Assembly: GCA_022841905.1 (NCBI GenBank)
Contig: JALHQO010000011.1
Span: 62,001 to 126,000, forward strand
Direction: 5' to 3'
From: Hyphomonadaceae bacterium
GTDB lineage: Bacteria > Pseudomonadota > Alphaproteobacteria > Caulobacterales > Aquidulcibacteraceae
DNA length: 64,000 nucleotides
Position numbers and translations under genes: made by a program. The notes under the pieces are model-generated. The model was not told the DNA's origin. It did no database searches and was given only the letters and a program-made list of their open reading frames with translations. The stretch's first letter is position 1; each line of letters starts with the position of its first letter. This document shows positions 46,654-54,747 of the stretch, piece by piece.

Positions 46654-47817
46654 ATGGCCCGCATTATCGACGCCCCGCTGACCAGCGCACCCGAAGGCAG
46701 CTGCGACCCGCGCTCCGTACACGGCACGTGGGGCGCGCTCGACGCCGCCGCCCGCCGGGGCCTCGCGTACACGCCGGACGTCAAGGCGAAGACCGATCAC
46801 CTGTATGAAAAGGTGAAGCACGTCATCCCGGCGGTGGAATGGCCGGCTTACGCGCCCTTGATAGCGGCGATCAACGAGATGAAGGCGGCCAAGAGCGCCG
46901 TCATCCTCGCGCACAATTACATGACCAGCGAGATCTTCCACTGCGTCGGCGATTTCCGCGGCGACTCGCTCCAGCTCGCGCGCGAAGCGGCGGAGACGGA
47001 TGCGGCTGTCATCGTGCAGGCCGGCGTCCACTTCATGGCCGAGACCTCGAAGATTTTGGCGCCGGACAAAACCGTGCTGATCCCCGATTTGCGCGCCGGC
47101 TGTTCGCTCGCCGCGTCGATCACCGGCGCGGATGTGCGCTTGATCAAGAAGCGTTATCCCGGGGTGCCGGTGGTGACCTATGTCAACACGTCGGCTGACG
47201 TGAAGGCCGAGAGCGACGTGTGCTGCACGTCGTCGAACGCCGCCGCCGTGGTCGAATGGGCGGCGCGCGAGTGGCAGACCGATCGCGTCATCCTGTTGCC
47301 GGACGAGTTCCTGGCGAAGAACGTCGCCACACAAACCGGCATCCACATCATTTCGTGGCATGGCCGCTGCGAAGTGCACGAGCGCTTCACCGCTGAGGAC
47401 ATCGCCGAGCTGCGCGCTGCGCATCCGGGCATCGTCGTGCTCGCGCACCCGGAATGCCCGCCTGACGTGATGGCGGCGTCAGATTTCGCGGGCTCCACCG
47501 CGGCGCTGCAGGATTATGTGGTCGAGAAGCGCCCGGGCAAGGTCGTGCTGCTGACCGAGTGCTCGATGAGCGACAATGTCGCGATGGCTGCGCCGGATGT
47601 GGACTTCATCCGCCCGTGCAATCTTTGCCCGCACATGAAGCGCATCACGCTCGAAGGCATCTACGACGCGCTGGCGAACATGCAGCACGAAGTGACAATT
47701 CCCGAAGACGTGCGCGCACGCGCCGAACACGCCATTCAGCGCATGCTCGACCTGCCGAAAGAAAAGCCGCGCGCGTTCGAAACCGGCCGCGCGCCGGTCG
47801 CGGTGGAATTGGTCTAA
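46654..47817 (+). CDS. nadA: Quinolinate synthase
   Basis: 387 aa. Condenses iminoaspartate with DHAP to quinolinate using a 4Fe-4S cluster. Cluster Cys are in [15 protein letters not shown] and CNLCPHMKR, in the NadA order. Other markers: [54 protein letters not shown] 46654 is preferred, with AAGGAGG 6 nt upstream, over an earlier ATG at 46549 that lies in operator 1. Start of nadA-nadB-nadC. Confidence 0.96.
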   Translation: MARIIDAPLTSAPEGSCDPRSVHGTWGALDAAARRGLAYTPDVKAKTDHLYEKVKHVIPAVEWPAYAPLIAAINEMKAAKSAVILAHNYMTSEIFHCVGDFRGDSLQLAREAAETDAAVIVQAGVHFMAETSKILAPDKTVLIPDLRAGCSLAASITGADVRLIKKRYPGVPVVTYVNTSADVKAESDVCCTSSNAAAVVEWAAREWQTDRVILLPDEFLAKNVATQTGIHIISWHGRCEVHERFTAEDIAELRAAHPGIVVLAHPECPPDVMAASDFAGSTAALQDYVVEKRPGKVVLLTECSMSDNVAMAAPDVDFIRPCNLCPHMKRITLEGIYDALANMQHEVTIPEDVRARAEHAIQRMLDLPKEKPRAFETGRAPVAVELV

Positions 47818-47838
47818 GGCCCGTTCGGGCTGCACACC

Positions 47839-49311
47839 ATGAACAAACACTCCGTCCTCATCGTCGGCGCGGGGCTTGCGGGGCTTTTCCTCGCGCTGAA
47901 GCTTGCGCCGCGCCGCTGCGTGGTGCTGAGCCAGGCGCCGGTTGGGCAAGCGTCCGCGTCGTCGTGGGCGCAAGGCGGACTGGCCGCGGCGCTCGCGCCT
48001 GGCGACAACGCAGCGCTGCACGCGGACGACACCGTTAAAGCGGGCGCCGGTTTGGTCGATCCTGCCGTCGCGCGGCTAATCGCGGACGAAGGCCCTGCCC
48101 GCGTGCTCGATCTCATCGCGCTCGGCGTGCCGTTCGATCGCACGCCTGACGGCGCATTGGCGCAAAGCTTGGAGGCGGCGCATTCGCGGCCGCGCGTGGT
48201 GCGGGTGTCCGGCGATCTGGCCGGCCGCGCCATCATGGATGCGTTGACATCGGCCGCACGCGCGGCGCCACACATCGAAATCATCGAGAACAAGCGAGCG
48301 CGCGCTTTGCTGCGAGACGTCAACGGCCGCGTCTGCGGCGTGCTCTGCGATGGCGGCGAGACATTTGAAGCCGATGAAGTGGTGCTCGCGACGGGCGGCG
48401 TCGGCGGGCTTTACGCGGTGACCACCAATCCCGTCGAAGCGATGGGCCAAGGCTTTGCGATGGCGGCGCGCATCGGCGCACTCATCGCCGATCCAGAATT
48501 CGTGCAGTTTCACCCCACCGCCATCGACATCGGCCGCGACCCCGCCCCGCTGGCGACAGAAGCGTTGCGCGGCGAAGGCGCTCACATCGTCAACGGCGCA
48601 GGCGACGCGTTCGTCTCTGATCTCGCAGCGCGCGATGTGGTGGCGCGCGCCATCCACATCGAACGCCAAGCCGGCCGCGGCGCGTTTCTCGATGCGCGCG
48701 AAGCCATGGGCGCGCACTTCCCAGACGCGTTCCCGACCGTGTTCGCCGCCTGCATGAGCGCGGGCCTCGATCCGCGCACAGCGCCGATCCCGATCGCACC
48801 CGCCGCGCATTACCACATGGGCGGCATCGCGACGGATGTCTGGGGACGCACCAGCATTGAGGGGCTTTGGGCTGTCGGCGAGTGCGCATCCACAGGCGCG
48901 CACGGCGCAAACCGCCTAGCATCCAACTCATTGCTCGAAGCTGTGGTGTTCGCCGGGCGAATCGCTGCGAGGTTGCGCGATGACGCACCCCAATCTCCAC
49001 GCGCGCCGGAACCAACAACCGCCCCGCCCAGCCTCGCTGACCAGCCTCGCGCTGAGCTTCGCAAACTTATGGAAGCCCACGCTGGCGTCGTCCGCGACGG
49101 CGCCGGTCTCGGCCAGGCCCTCGCCCGCGTTCACGCGCTCAGCGAAATCCATGGCCAAGCCAATGCGCTTGTCGCAAGCCAACTCATTCTCTCCGCCGCG
49201 TTCGCCCGCACTGAAAGCCGCGGCGCCCATTTCAGGAGCGACTATCCCGATGACCACGCGCCGCACCGGACGTTCATCGCAGCAGGCCGTGATGTTGCCG
49301 CCGCTTCCTGA
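47839..49311 (+). CDS. nadB: L-aspartate oxidase
   Basis: 490 aa. FAD enzyme that oxidises L-aspartate to iminoaspartate for NadA. Seen: FAD motif IVGAGLAGLFLALKL, SSWAQGGLAAAL with the substrate Gln-Gly-Gly, PEFVQFHPTA, TEALRGEGAHIVN, HYHMGGIATD, and the covalent-free fumarate-reductase layout. 21 nt after nadA; the last 20 nt overlap nadC. Confidence 0.95.
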   Translation: MNKHSVLIVGAGLAGLFLALKLAPRRCVVLSQAPVGQASASSWAQGGLAAALAPGDNAALHADDTVKAGAGLVDPAVARLIADEGPARVLDLIALGVPFDRTPDGALAQSLEAAHSRPRVVRVSGDLAGRAIMDALTSAARAAPHIEIIENKRARALLRDVNGRVCGVLCDGGETFEADEVVLATGGVGGLYAVTTNPVEAMGQGFAMAARIGALIADPEFVQFHPTAIDIGRDPAPLATEALRGEGAHIVNGAGDAFVSDLAARDVVARAIHIERQAGRGAFLDAREAMGAHFPDAFPTVFAACMSAGLDPRTAPIPIAPAAHYHMGGIATDVWGRTSIEGLWAVGECASTGAHGANRLASNSLLEAVVFAGRIAARLRDDAPQSPRAPEPTTAPPSLADQPRAELRKLMEAHAGVVRDGAGLGQALARVHALSEIHGQANALVASQLILSAAFARTESRGAHFRSDYPDDHAPHRTFIAAGRDVAAAS

Positions 49312-50137
49312 CGTTCTGCTCGAACCGATCGTGAAGTTCGCACTCGCCGAAGATCTCGGCGCCGCGGGCGACATCACAACGGATGCGTTGATCGACGCTG
49401 ACGCTGAAGGCCGCTGGGTGATCCGCGCGCGCGAGGCTGGCGTGGTTGCTGGGCTAGACGTGGCGACGTTCGCCGGCTGGATGGTCGATCCCGACATTGA
49501 ATACGAGATCGCCGCGCAAGACGGCGCCATCGTCGAAGCCGGTGACGTGATCATGCAGATCGAAGGCGCGGTGCGTTCCGTTCTGATCGCAGAGCGCACG
49601 ATGCTGAACTTCATTGGGCGCCTAGCGGGCGTGGCGACGCTGACGCGCCAGTATGTCGATGCGGTCGAAGGCATGGGCGTGATCATCGCCTCGACACGCA
49701 AGACGACGCCGGGCTTGCGCGCACTTGAAAAGCGCGCGGTGCGCTTGGGTGGCGGCGGCGCGCATCGCTACGGCTTGAACGACGCGATGCTGATCAAGGA
49801 CAACCACATCGCCGCGGCCGGCGGCGTCGGGCCCGCCATGGAGCGCGCCCGCAAAGCCGCAGCGCACCTGACGGCGATCGAGATCGAAGTGGATACGCTC
49901 GATCAACTGAAGCAAGCGCTGCCGCACGCGCCGAGTGCGATCCTGTTGGACAATTTCTCACTGACCGATCTGAAGGCCGCGGTGAAATTGGCGAAGGGCC
50001 AGACGCTGCTGGAGGCCTCCGGCGGCATCACCATCGAAAACGTGTTCGCGGTGGCGGAAACTGGCGTCGATGTCATCAGCATCGGCGCGCTGACGCATTC
50101 GGCGCCGAGCTTGGATGTGGGATTGGATACGGTTTAG
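49292..50137 (+). CDS. nadC: Quinolinate phosphoribosyltransferase (nicotinate-nucleotide pyrophosphorylase)
   Basis: 281 aa from ATG 49292, overlapping nadB by 20 nt; ATG 49250 would add a basic extension. Converts quinolinate and PRPP to nicotinate mononucleotide. Seen: ALAEDLGAAGDITTDAL, AERTMLNFIGRLAGVATLTR, ASTRKTTPGLRALEK, and KDNHIAAAGG, IEVDTL, LLDNF. Complete domain set. Last gene of the operon; a palindromic element follows 28 nt downstream. Confidence 0.95.
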   Translation: MLPPLPDVLLEPIVKFALAEDLGAAGDITTDALIDADAEGRWVIRAREAGVVAGLDVATFAGWMVDPDIEYEIAAQDGAIVEAGDVIMQIEGAVRSVLIAERTMLNFIGRLAGVATLTRQYVDAVEGMGVIIASTRKTTPGLRALEKRAVRLGGGGAHRYGLNDAMLIKDNHIAAAGGVGPAMERARKAAAHLTAIEIEVDTLDQLKQALPHAPSAILLDNFSLTDLKAAVKLAKGQTLLEASGGITIENVFAVAETGVDVISIGALTHSAPSLDVGLDTV

Positions 50138-50164
50138 CTAACTCTAGCTCCGCTCACACCCCTC

Positions 50165-50268
50165 TCGTCATTTCGAACGCGCGGAGCGCGATCCGGAACC
50201 TAGGGGTCGCCAGCACATCGTTTGCCCCTAGGTTCGGGGCTCTCAGCATCGCTGAGCCCCGGAATCAC
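50165..50268. repeat. 104-bp palindromic intergenic element
   Basis: Inner perfect arms AACCTAGGGG (50197-50206) and CCCCTAGGTT (50225-50234), plus an internal GGGGCTC...GAGCCCC hairpin. The left half contains a 20-bp core (50177-50196) identical to the reverse complement of 35173-35192, so this is a second copy of the 35101 element in opposite orientation. It lies between convergent nadC and the DUF1272 gene and may also help stop nad transcription. Confidence 0.85.
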
Positions 50269-50277
50269 GCACTAAAT

Positions 50278-50520
50278 TTATGCGCACGGCTCTTTGCGCA
50301 CCACACGCTTCGTGGACGCTGGATATTTCGCAAGCTTATCCGCCGGCCGCACTGGACGGCGCTCAAAATTACCACCGCAATTGGGGCACTGCCCTTTCAG
50401 CACGCCGTCGGCGCATGATGCGCAGAACGTGCACTCGAAGGTGCAGATGCGCGCCTCGCTGCTCTCGGGCGGCAGGTCGCAGTCGCAGCACTCGCAGTTC
50501 GGACGCAGCTCCAACATCAT
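50278..50520 (-). CDS. DUF1272 cysteine-rich protein
   Basis: 80 aa. Eight Cys in the N-terminal half (CECCDCDLPP, CTFECTFCASC, QCPNCGGNF), a zinc-ribbon-like pattern of the DUF1272 family. Small and soluble. ATG doublet at 50520; 4-nt overlap with the upstream DJ-1-like gene, so the two are translated together. Function unknown. Confidence 0.8.
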   Translation of the reverse strand: MMLELRPNCECCDCDLPPESSEARICTFECTFCASCADGVLKGQCPNCGGNFERRPVRPADKLAKYPASTKRVVRKEPCA

Positions 50521-51200
50521 GCACTCCCCTGCAGGCCTTCAATCGCCTTGCGCCGCGCTTCGGCGAAAGACGCGAAGAGATTGCGTACCGCATCGATCGT
50601 ATGCGCCTCCGCGGTTTCGGGCCGGCCTGAGTTGAACGGCGGCGCCGGCGCGTATTCGATTGAGAGTTGGATCATCTTTGCGACATCGGCGCCGGCAATG
50701 TCGGCGACGATGGTGAGCGCGATATCGATGCCTGCGGTAACGCCGCCGCCAGTGTAGATATTGCCATCACGCACCACGCGCGCGTCATCCGGAATGGCGC
50801 CGAAATTGGTCAGCAGTTCGCGGTAGGCCCAATGCGAACCTGCACGCTTGCCATTGAGCAAGCCTGCCGCGCCGAGGATGAGAGAGCCGGTGCAGACGGA
50901 GGTGACGTATTTTGCGCCTTCGCCCAAGCGCTTCACCTCGGCCATGAAGGCGGGATCGAGCATCGCTGCGGTTTGGCCGGGACCGCCGGGGACCATGATG
51001 AGATCGGCGCGGTCGATGTCGGACAGTTTGCGCAAGGCCGTGAAGGTGAGGCCCATCTCGGTCGCCAGTTCGCCGCCGTCCTTCGTCGCGATGATCGTCT
51101 CCGCCCCCGGCATGCGCGCGAGCACCTCGTAGGGGCCAGTGAAATCAAGCTGGGTGAGCTTTGGGTAGAGGATGAAGACGGTACGGAATGGGGCGGCCAT
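50517..51200 (-). CDS. DJ-1/PfpI-family protein, isonitrile hydratase-like
   Basis: 227 aa. Class-I glutaminase-like fold. Nucleophile Cys in SVCTGSLILGAAGLL, with the acidic partner in the N-terminal LDFTGPYEVL and His in SHWAYRE. This is the isonitrile hydratase (InhA) / GlxA sensor domain group. Divergent (52-nt gap) from a GlxA-type regulator with a similar domain, so a small-molecule hydratase under its control is plausible but untested. Confidence 0.8.
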   Translation of the reverse strand: MAAPFRTVFILYPKLTQLDFTGPYEVLARMPGAETIIATKDGGELATEMGLTFTALRKLSDIDRADLIMVPGGPGQTAAMLDPAFMAEVKRLGEGAKYVTSVCTGSLILGAAGLLNGKRAGSHWAYRELLTNFGAIPDDARVVRDGNIYTGGGVTAGIDIALTIVADIAGADVAKMIQLSIEYAPAPPFNSGRPETAEAHTIDAVRNLFASFAEARRKAIEGLQGSA

Positions 51201-51252
51201 GGGGAAACTCCGTTTGACAGCGCCACACTAGCCGGGCGAGGCTTTGGCCGAA

Positions 51253-52218
51253 ATGTCAAAGAAGCCTCGTTTTCCGCCAAAGCCACGCACGATCGCATTC
51301 GTGCTTTTTCCAGGCTTTCAAATCCTCGATGCCGCCGGGCCAATCGCGGCGTTCGAGATCGCGTCAGAGTTTGCGCCGGGCGCTTATCGGATCTGCACCG
51401 TCGCGGCGAAGGCGGGAACGATCACATCCTCCTCGGGCGTCGCCATGCCTGCTGCGGCGATGAGCGCGCAACGCGGGATCGACACGCTGGTTGTCGTCGG
51501 CGGCAGCGGCACGCGGCAAGCGATCTACGACAAAGCAACGATCGCGGCCATAAATCGCACAGCTGGCCGCGTTCGGCGCGTTGCGAGTGTGTGCTCAGGT
51601 GCGTTCCTCTTGGCGCAAGCAGGTTTGCTCGACGGCAAACGCGCGACCACGCATTGGCGGCGCGCGGCGCAATTCAAGCAGATGTTTCCCAACGTGCAGG
51701 TCGAACCGGACGCCATCTATATCGAAGATGGCGCCGTGTGGACGTCAGCCGGCGTCAGCGCTGGCATCGATCTGGCGCTAGCGATGATCGCGGAAGACTT
51801 AGGCGCGGAGATCGCCGCCGAAGTTGCGCGCGAGATGGTTGTGCACGCGAAACGCCCCGGCGGACAGACCCAGCACTCGGCGCTGCTCGAACTGGACGCG
51901 CCACGCTTCAGCGATCTCAACGCATGGATCGGACGTAATCTGAGCGGCGATCTCTCCGTCGAGCGGCTAGCAGCGCAAGCAGCGATGAGCCCGCGCACGT
52001 TCGCACGCGCTTACACCGCCGACACCGGCGTCACGCCCGCGAAGGCCGTTGAGCGCATCCGCGCTGAGGCTGCGCGCGCGGCTTTGGAGCGCGGCGGCGC
52101 CCTTCAGGAGATTGCGCGCCGGACAGGCTTCGGCGATCCCGAGCGCATGCGGCGCGCCTTTATCCGCCATTACGGCGCACCCCCTGCGGCGCTGCGGCGA
52201 ACGTTGCGGCGCGCTTGA
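51253..52218 (+). CDS. GlxA-family AraC-type transcriptional regulator with DJ-1 domain
   Basis: 321 aa from ATG 51253. Residues 15-190 are a DJ-1/PfpI-like sensor (VLFPGFQILDAAGPIAAFEIA, SVCSGAFLLAQAGLLDGKRATTHW), Cys kept. Residues 215-321 hold the AraC HTH pair (LSVERLAAQAAMSPRTFARAY, LQEIARRTGFGDPERMRRAFIRHYGAPP). It probably controls the divergent DJ-1/DUF1272 genes. The effector is unknown. Confidence 0.88.
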   Translation: MSKKPRFPPKPRTIAFVLFPGFQILDAAGPIAAFEIASEFAPGAYRICTVAAKAGTITSSSGVAMPAAAMSAQRGIDTLVVVGGSGTRQAIYDKATIAAINRTAGRVRRVASVCSGAFLLAQAGLLDGKRATTHWRRAAQFKQMFPNVQVEPDAIYIEDGAVWTSAGVSAGIDLALAMIAEDLGAEIAAEVAREMVVHAKRPGGQTQHSALLELDAPRFSDLNAWIGRNLSGDLSVERLAAQAAMSPRTFARAYTADTGVTPAKAVERIRAEAARAALERGGALQEIARRTGFGDPERMRRAFIRHYGAPPAALRRTLRRA

Positions 52219-52248
52219 CGCGAGGCCCGTTCCGGCAGACGAAAAACC

Positions 52249-53049
52249 ATGGCTGACGTGCAAAAATCCATCTTCATCACCGGCGCCGGTTCCGGCATTG
52301 GACGCGCCACGGCGCAACTGTTCGCCGAGCGCGGCTGGTTTGTCGGCCTCTCCGACATCAACCCGCAGGGCCTTGAAGAAACGGCGGCGCTGTTGCCGTC
52401 GGGTCAGCGCATTTCGATGATCCTCGACACGCGCGATCGCTCGGCATGGACGCGCGCGCTTGAGTCGTTCGGTCAAGCGACTGGGCGACGCATGGATGTG
52501 CTGTTCAATAATGCCGGCATTGGCAAAGGCGGCTGGATCGACGAGATGGCGCCAGACGACATCGATCTGGTGCTCGATGTGAATCTGAAGGGCGTCATCA
52601 ATGGCTGCATTGAAGCGCTACCGCTGCTGCGCGAAACGCCAGGTGCGCGCATCGTCAACGTGGCGTCAGTCGCCGGCGTGTTCGGCGCACCGAAGCTCGC
52701 CGTCTATTGCGCGACGAAGTTCGGTGTGCGCGGACTGACTGAAGCGTTGGACGTAGAGTATTCGCGCTACGGCGTGCGCGTCGTCAGCTTGATGCCATGG
52801 TTCGTGGACACCGCGATCCTCGATGCGCAATCCGACGTCGGCTCGAACCGCCGCCTGCGCGATCAGTTGACCGACAATAAAACGCCGATCTATCCGGTGC
52901 GCATGGCCGCCGAGCGTGCGTGGGACGCAGCGCACGGCAAGGACGTCCACTACATGGTCGGCAAAGCAGCTGAGCGCGCGCGGTTCGCGGCGCGCTTCTT
53001 CCCGAACAGAATGCGCGAGCAGATCAAGAAGACGATGGTCGACGACTGA
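52249..53049 (+). CDS. Short-chain dehydrogenase/reductase
   Basis: 266 aa. NAD(P)-dependent oxidoreductase of the classical SDR type: TGAGSGIG at 11-18, NNAG near 87, catalytic Ser in VASVAGVFGAP, and Tyr153-X3-Lys157 (YCATK). C-terminal 40 residues are basic (AERARFAARFFPNRMREQIKK). Starts 30 nt after the GlxA-type gene and could be coexpressed. Substrate unknown. Confidence 0.88.
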   Translation: MADVQKSIFITGAGSGIGRATAQLFAERGWFVGLSDINPQGLEETAALLPSGQRISMILDTRDRSAWTRALESFGQATGRRMDVLFNNAGIGKGGWIDEMAPDDIDLVLDVNLKGVINGCIEALPLLRETPGARIVNVASVAGVFGAPKLAVYCATKFGVRGLTEALDVEYSRYGVRVVSLMPWFVDTAILDAQSDVGSNRRLRDQLTDNKTPIYPVRMAAERAWDAAHGKDVHYMVGKAAERARFAARFFPNRMREQIKKTMVDD

Positions 53050-53059
53050 AGCGCGGATG

Positions 53060-53131
53060 GACCGCGGACCTTCAGGTCCGCGCGGCGCAGTTCTACGGTC
53101 TAGAAATGCGGGCCTGAAGGCCCGCGCTCCC
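53060..53131. repeat. REPIN-like doublet of two inverted hairpins
   Basis: Hairpin 1: GCGGACC-TTCA-GGTCCGC (53064-53081). Hairpin 2: GCGGGCC-TGAA-GGCCCGC (53108-53125). The loops are reverse complements and the second unit is an inverted copy of the first, 26 nt apart, as in REP doublets (REPINs). No RAYT transposase in the window. Confidence 0.8.
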
Positions 53132-53132
53132 C

Positions 53133-54071
53133 TTAGGTCGCGACTTCTTCGCCTGTCGCTGCGGGGATTTCGCTTTCGACTTCCGGGGTTGCAACGATTT
53201 CGCCTTCGACGGCGGCGTCGGTGGCTTCCGGGATCAGCTCATCCACTGGCGCACGACGCGCGGGCATGGCGCCACGGCGGCGGGCCAGCGCCTCTTGATA
53301 GTAGGCGCGCTCCGAGCGGTTCGGGAAACGGTAGAACTGGTGGACGCCGATTTGCGTCGTCGGCACCAGGCCCGAGTTCCACACCGGGTTCACGGCGTTG
53401 GTGTGATAGTGCGTGGCGCCCTGCGTCAGCGGACGGTTGTAGCCCAGCATGACGGCGGTCGCGATGCGCTGCGAGCGCTCCCAGGCGCGGCCGCGCGGAC
53501 GCTGGCCGAGCGAGCCGTCGCAGGTGAAGGTGAACTGGCAGCCGGTCGACCGGTGCGAGCCTTGATAGACCACGCCGCAGATCGAGTTCGGATAAGCCGG
53601 CGAGCGGACGCGGTTCATGATCACTTCAGCGACCGCGATCTGGCCCTGCTGGGTCTCGCCGCGGGCTTCGTAATAGATCGCCTGGCTGAGGCAGTCGTGC
53701 TGGCGGGCGTCGATCTGCGGCTCGGTCGGGGCCGACGGCTCGACCGGCGCACTGGGGCCGCGGAGGACAGCGTCGAGCATCAGGGCGCGGGCGTCGGCGC
53801 TATCGAATACGGGGGCGGAGCCGCGGGCGCGTAAACCATCAGCGCCGCGCGACGCGACCAGTTGAAGGCGTGCGTTCGGCTCAGCGCTGGCGAGCACGTT
53901 CTGCTCGAACTGCGCTTGGAAAGCGGTCGAGGTAGCAGCCCATTCAGCGCCGTCGCGTTGCTCAGCGGCGCGGTGCGAAATCACGGGCATCGCAACCGCG
54001 GCGGCGGCGAGGCACATGATAGTCGCTGCGCCCTGGCGAACGGCCAGAGGGTTCCGATCGATCTCAACCAT
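53133..54071 (-). CDS. SleB-like cell-wall hydrolase
   Basis: 312 aa from ATG 54071. Residues 11-30 are a membrane or signal helix (GAATIMCLAAAAVAMPV). The Hydrolase_2/SleB domain covers about residues 145-260: LSQAIYYEARGETQQGQIAVAEVIMNRV (catalytic Glu in YEARGE), CGVVYQG, CQFTFTCDGS, and ATHYHTNAVNP. A putative peptidoglycan amidase/lytic enzyme. The frame continues far upstream (to 54827), but the region above 54071 is AT-richer and holds a CtrA site; ATG 54133 and 54284 are alternatives. Confidence 0.82.
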   Translation of the reverse strand: MVEIDRNPLAVRQGAATIMCLAAAAVAMPVISHRAAEQRDGAEWAATSTAFQAQFEQNVLASAEPNARLQLVASRGADGLRARGSAPVFDSADARALMLDAVLRGPSAPVEPSAPTEPQIDARQHDCLSQAIYYEARGETQQGQIAVAEVIMNRVRSPAYPNSICGVVYQGSHRSTGCQFTFTCDGSLGQRPRGRAWERSQRIATAVMLGYNRPLTQGATHYHTNAVNPVWNSGLVPTTQIGVHQFYRFPNRSERAYYQEALARRRGAMPARRAPVDELIPEATDAAVEGEIVATPEVESEIPAATGEEVAT

Positions 54072-54133
54072 GACTTGGGTCCGAATCTCGTACGCAAGAT
54101 TAGTCAGTCGATGCCAGAACAACGTGAAATGCA

Positions 54134-54148
54134 TTAAGCCCCGCTTAA
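54134..54148 (-). promoter_or_regulatory. CtrA-type binding site (TTAA-N7-TTAA)
   Basis: A perfect 15-bp TTAA-N7-TTAA, matching the CtrA consensus of Caulobacter-like bacteria. It lies 63-77 nt upstream of the chosen start of the cell-wall hydrolase, placed for promoter control, and so also argues against starts further upstream. CtrA control of cell-wall enzymes is well known in the group; for this gene it is inference. Confidence 0.6.
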
Positions 54149-54747
54149 GACCGTGCAGATTTGGGACAGTTGAGCGCCAAATATTCCGCAGCAGCTGAAA
54201 TCGTTTCGGCTGGTCAATACCCTGACTTGAGCCTGGGGCGGGATACAGGACCGGCGTCCGGGGGGCGATTGACTTTTTGTTCATAGTCTCGACTTCACGG
54301 TCCGTAACCTGAGTTCTTCCAGCCAGCGCGGCGCCTCCGACACGCTGAGAAAGGCCAAAGCCTCCAAAGCCTTGCGAGACCCGGGCCAGTTCACCAATCA
54401 GGCGAGTTAGGGGGCGGCGACCTGACGCGGTAGCCGCAGGCGGGCGCCGTAACGTCAGTTCGGGGTTTTGAGGCTGCGCGGTAACCAGTTTCCGCCGCAC
54501 CCGGGCGTCGATCAGCCGGTTGAGGCGGGCGCGCAAGCGTGCGCGGCGCGCGCTTCGAGCGGCGGGGTCAGTGTTCTCTGCGAAGGCCAAACAGGCGCCC
54601 CATCTCGCGGCCGGGCTCCGTTCGGTACCGGCCGTGATCACCCTCCCCGTCGGCCACTCATGGGCGTGTTCGGGGCGAACGGACGAGGCGGTAAGACTCT
54701 CGCACGCGCCGGGGTTCCGGCAGGCGGCTTCTTTTGTGTAGTTCCGT
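54149..54747. other. Gap without a convincing gene
   Basis: About 600 nt between the hydrolase promoter and ppdK. Frames are open on both strands because of high GC, but none has a ribosome binding site or a protein-like composition. I found no clear tRNA, RNase P, tmRNA or SRP RNA consensus. The part 54149-54300 is AT-richer and probably the 5' leader and promoter region of the hydrolase. Confidence 0.5.

Noticed and set aside
46429-47448. Upstream extension of mltA across nadA (open to 47448)
   Set aside because: The MltA lipoprotein signal begins at 46428 and the extension is antisense to conserved nadA.
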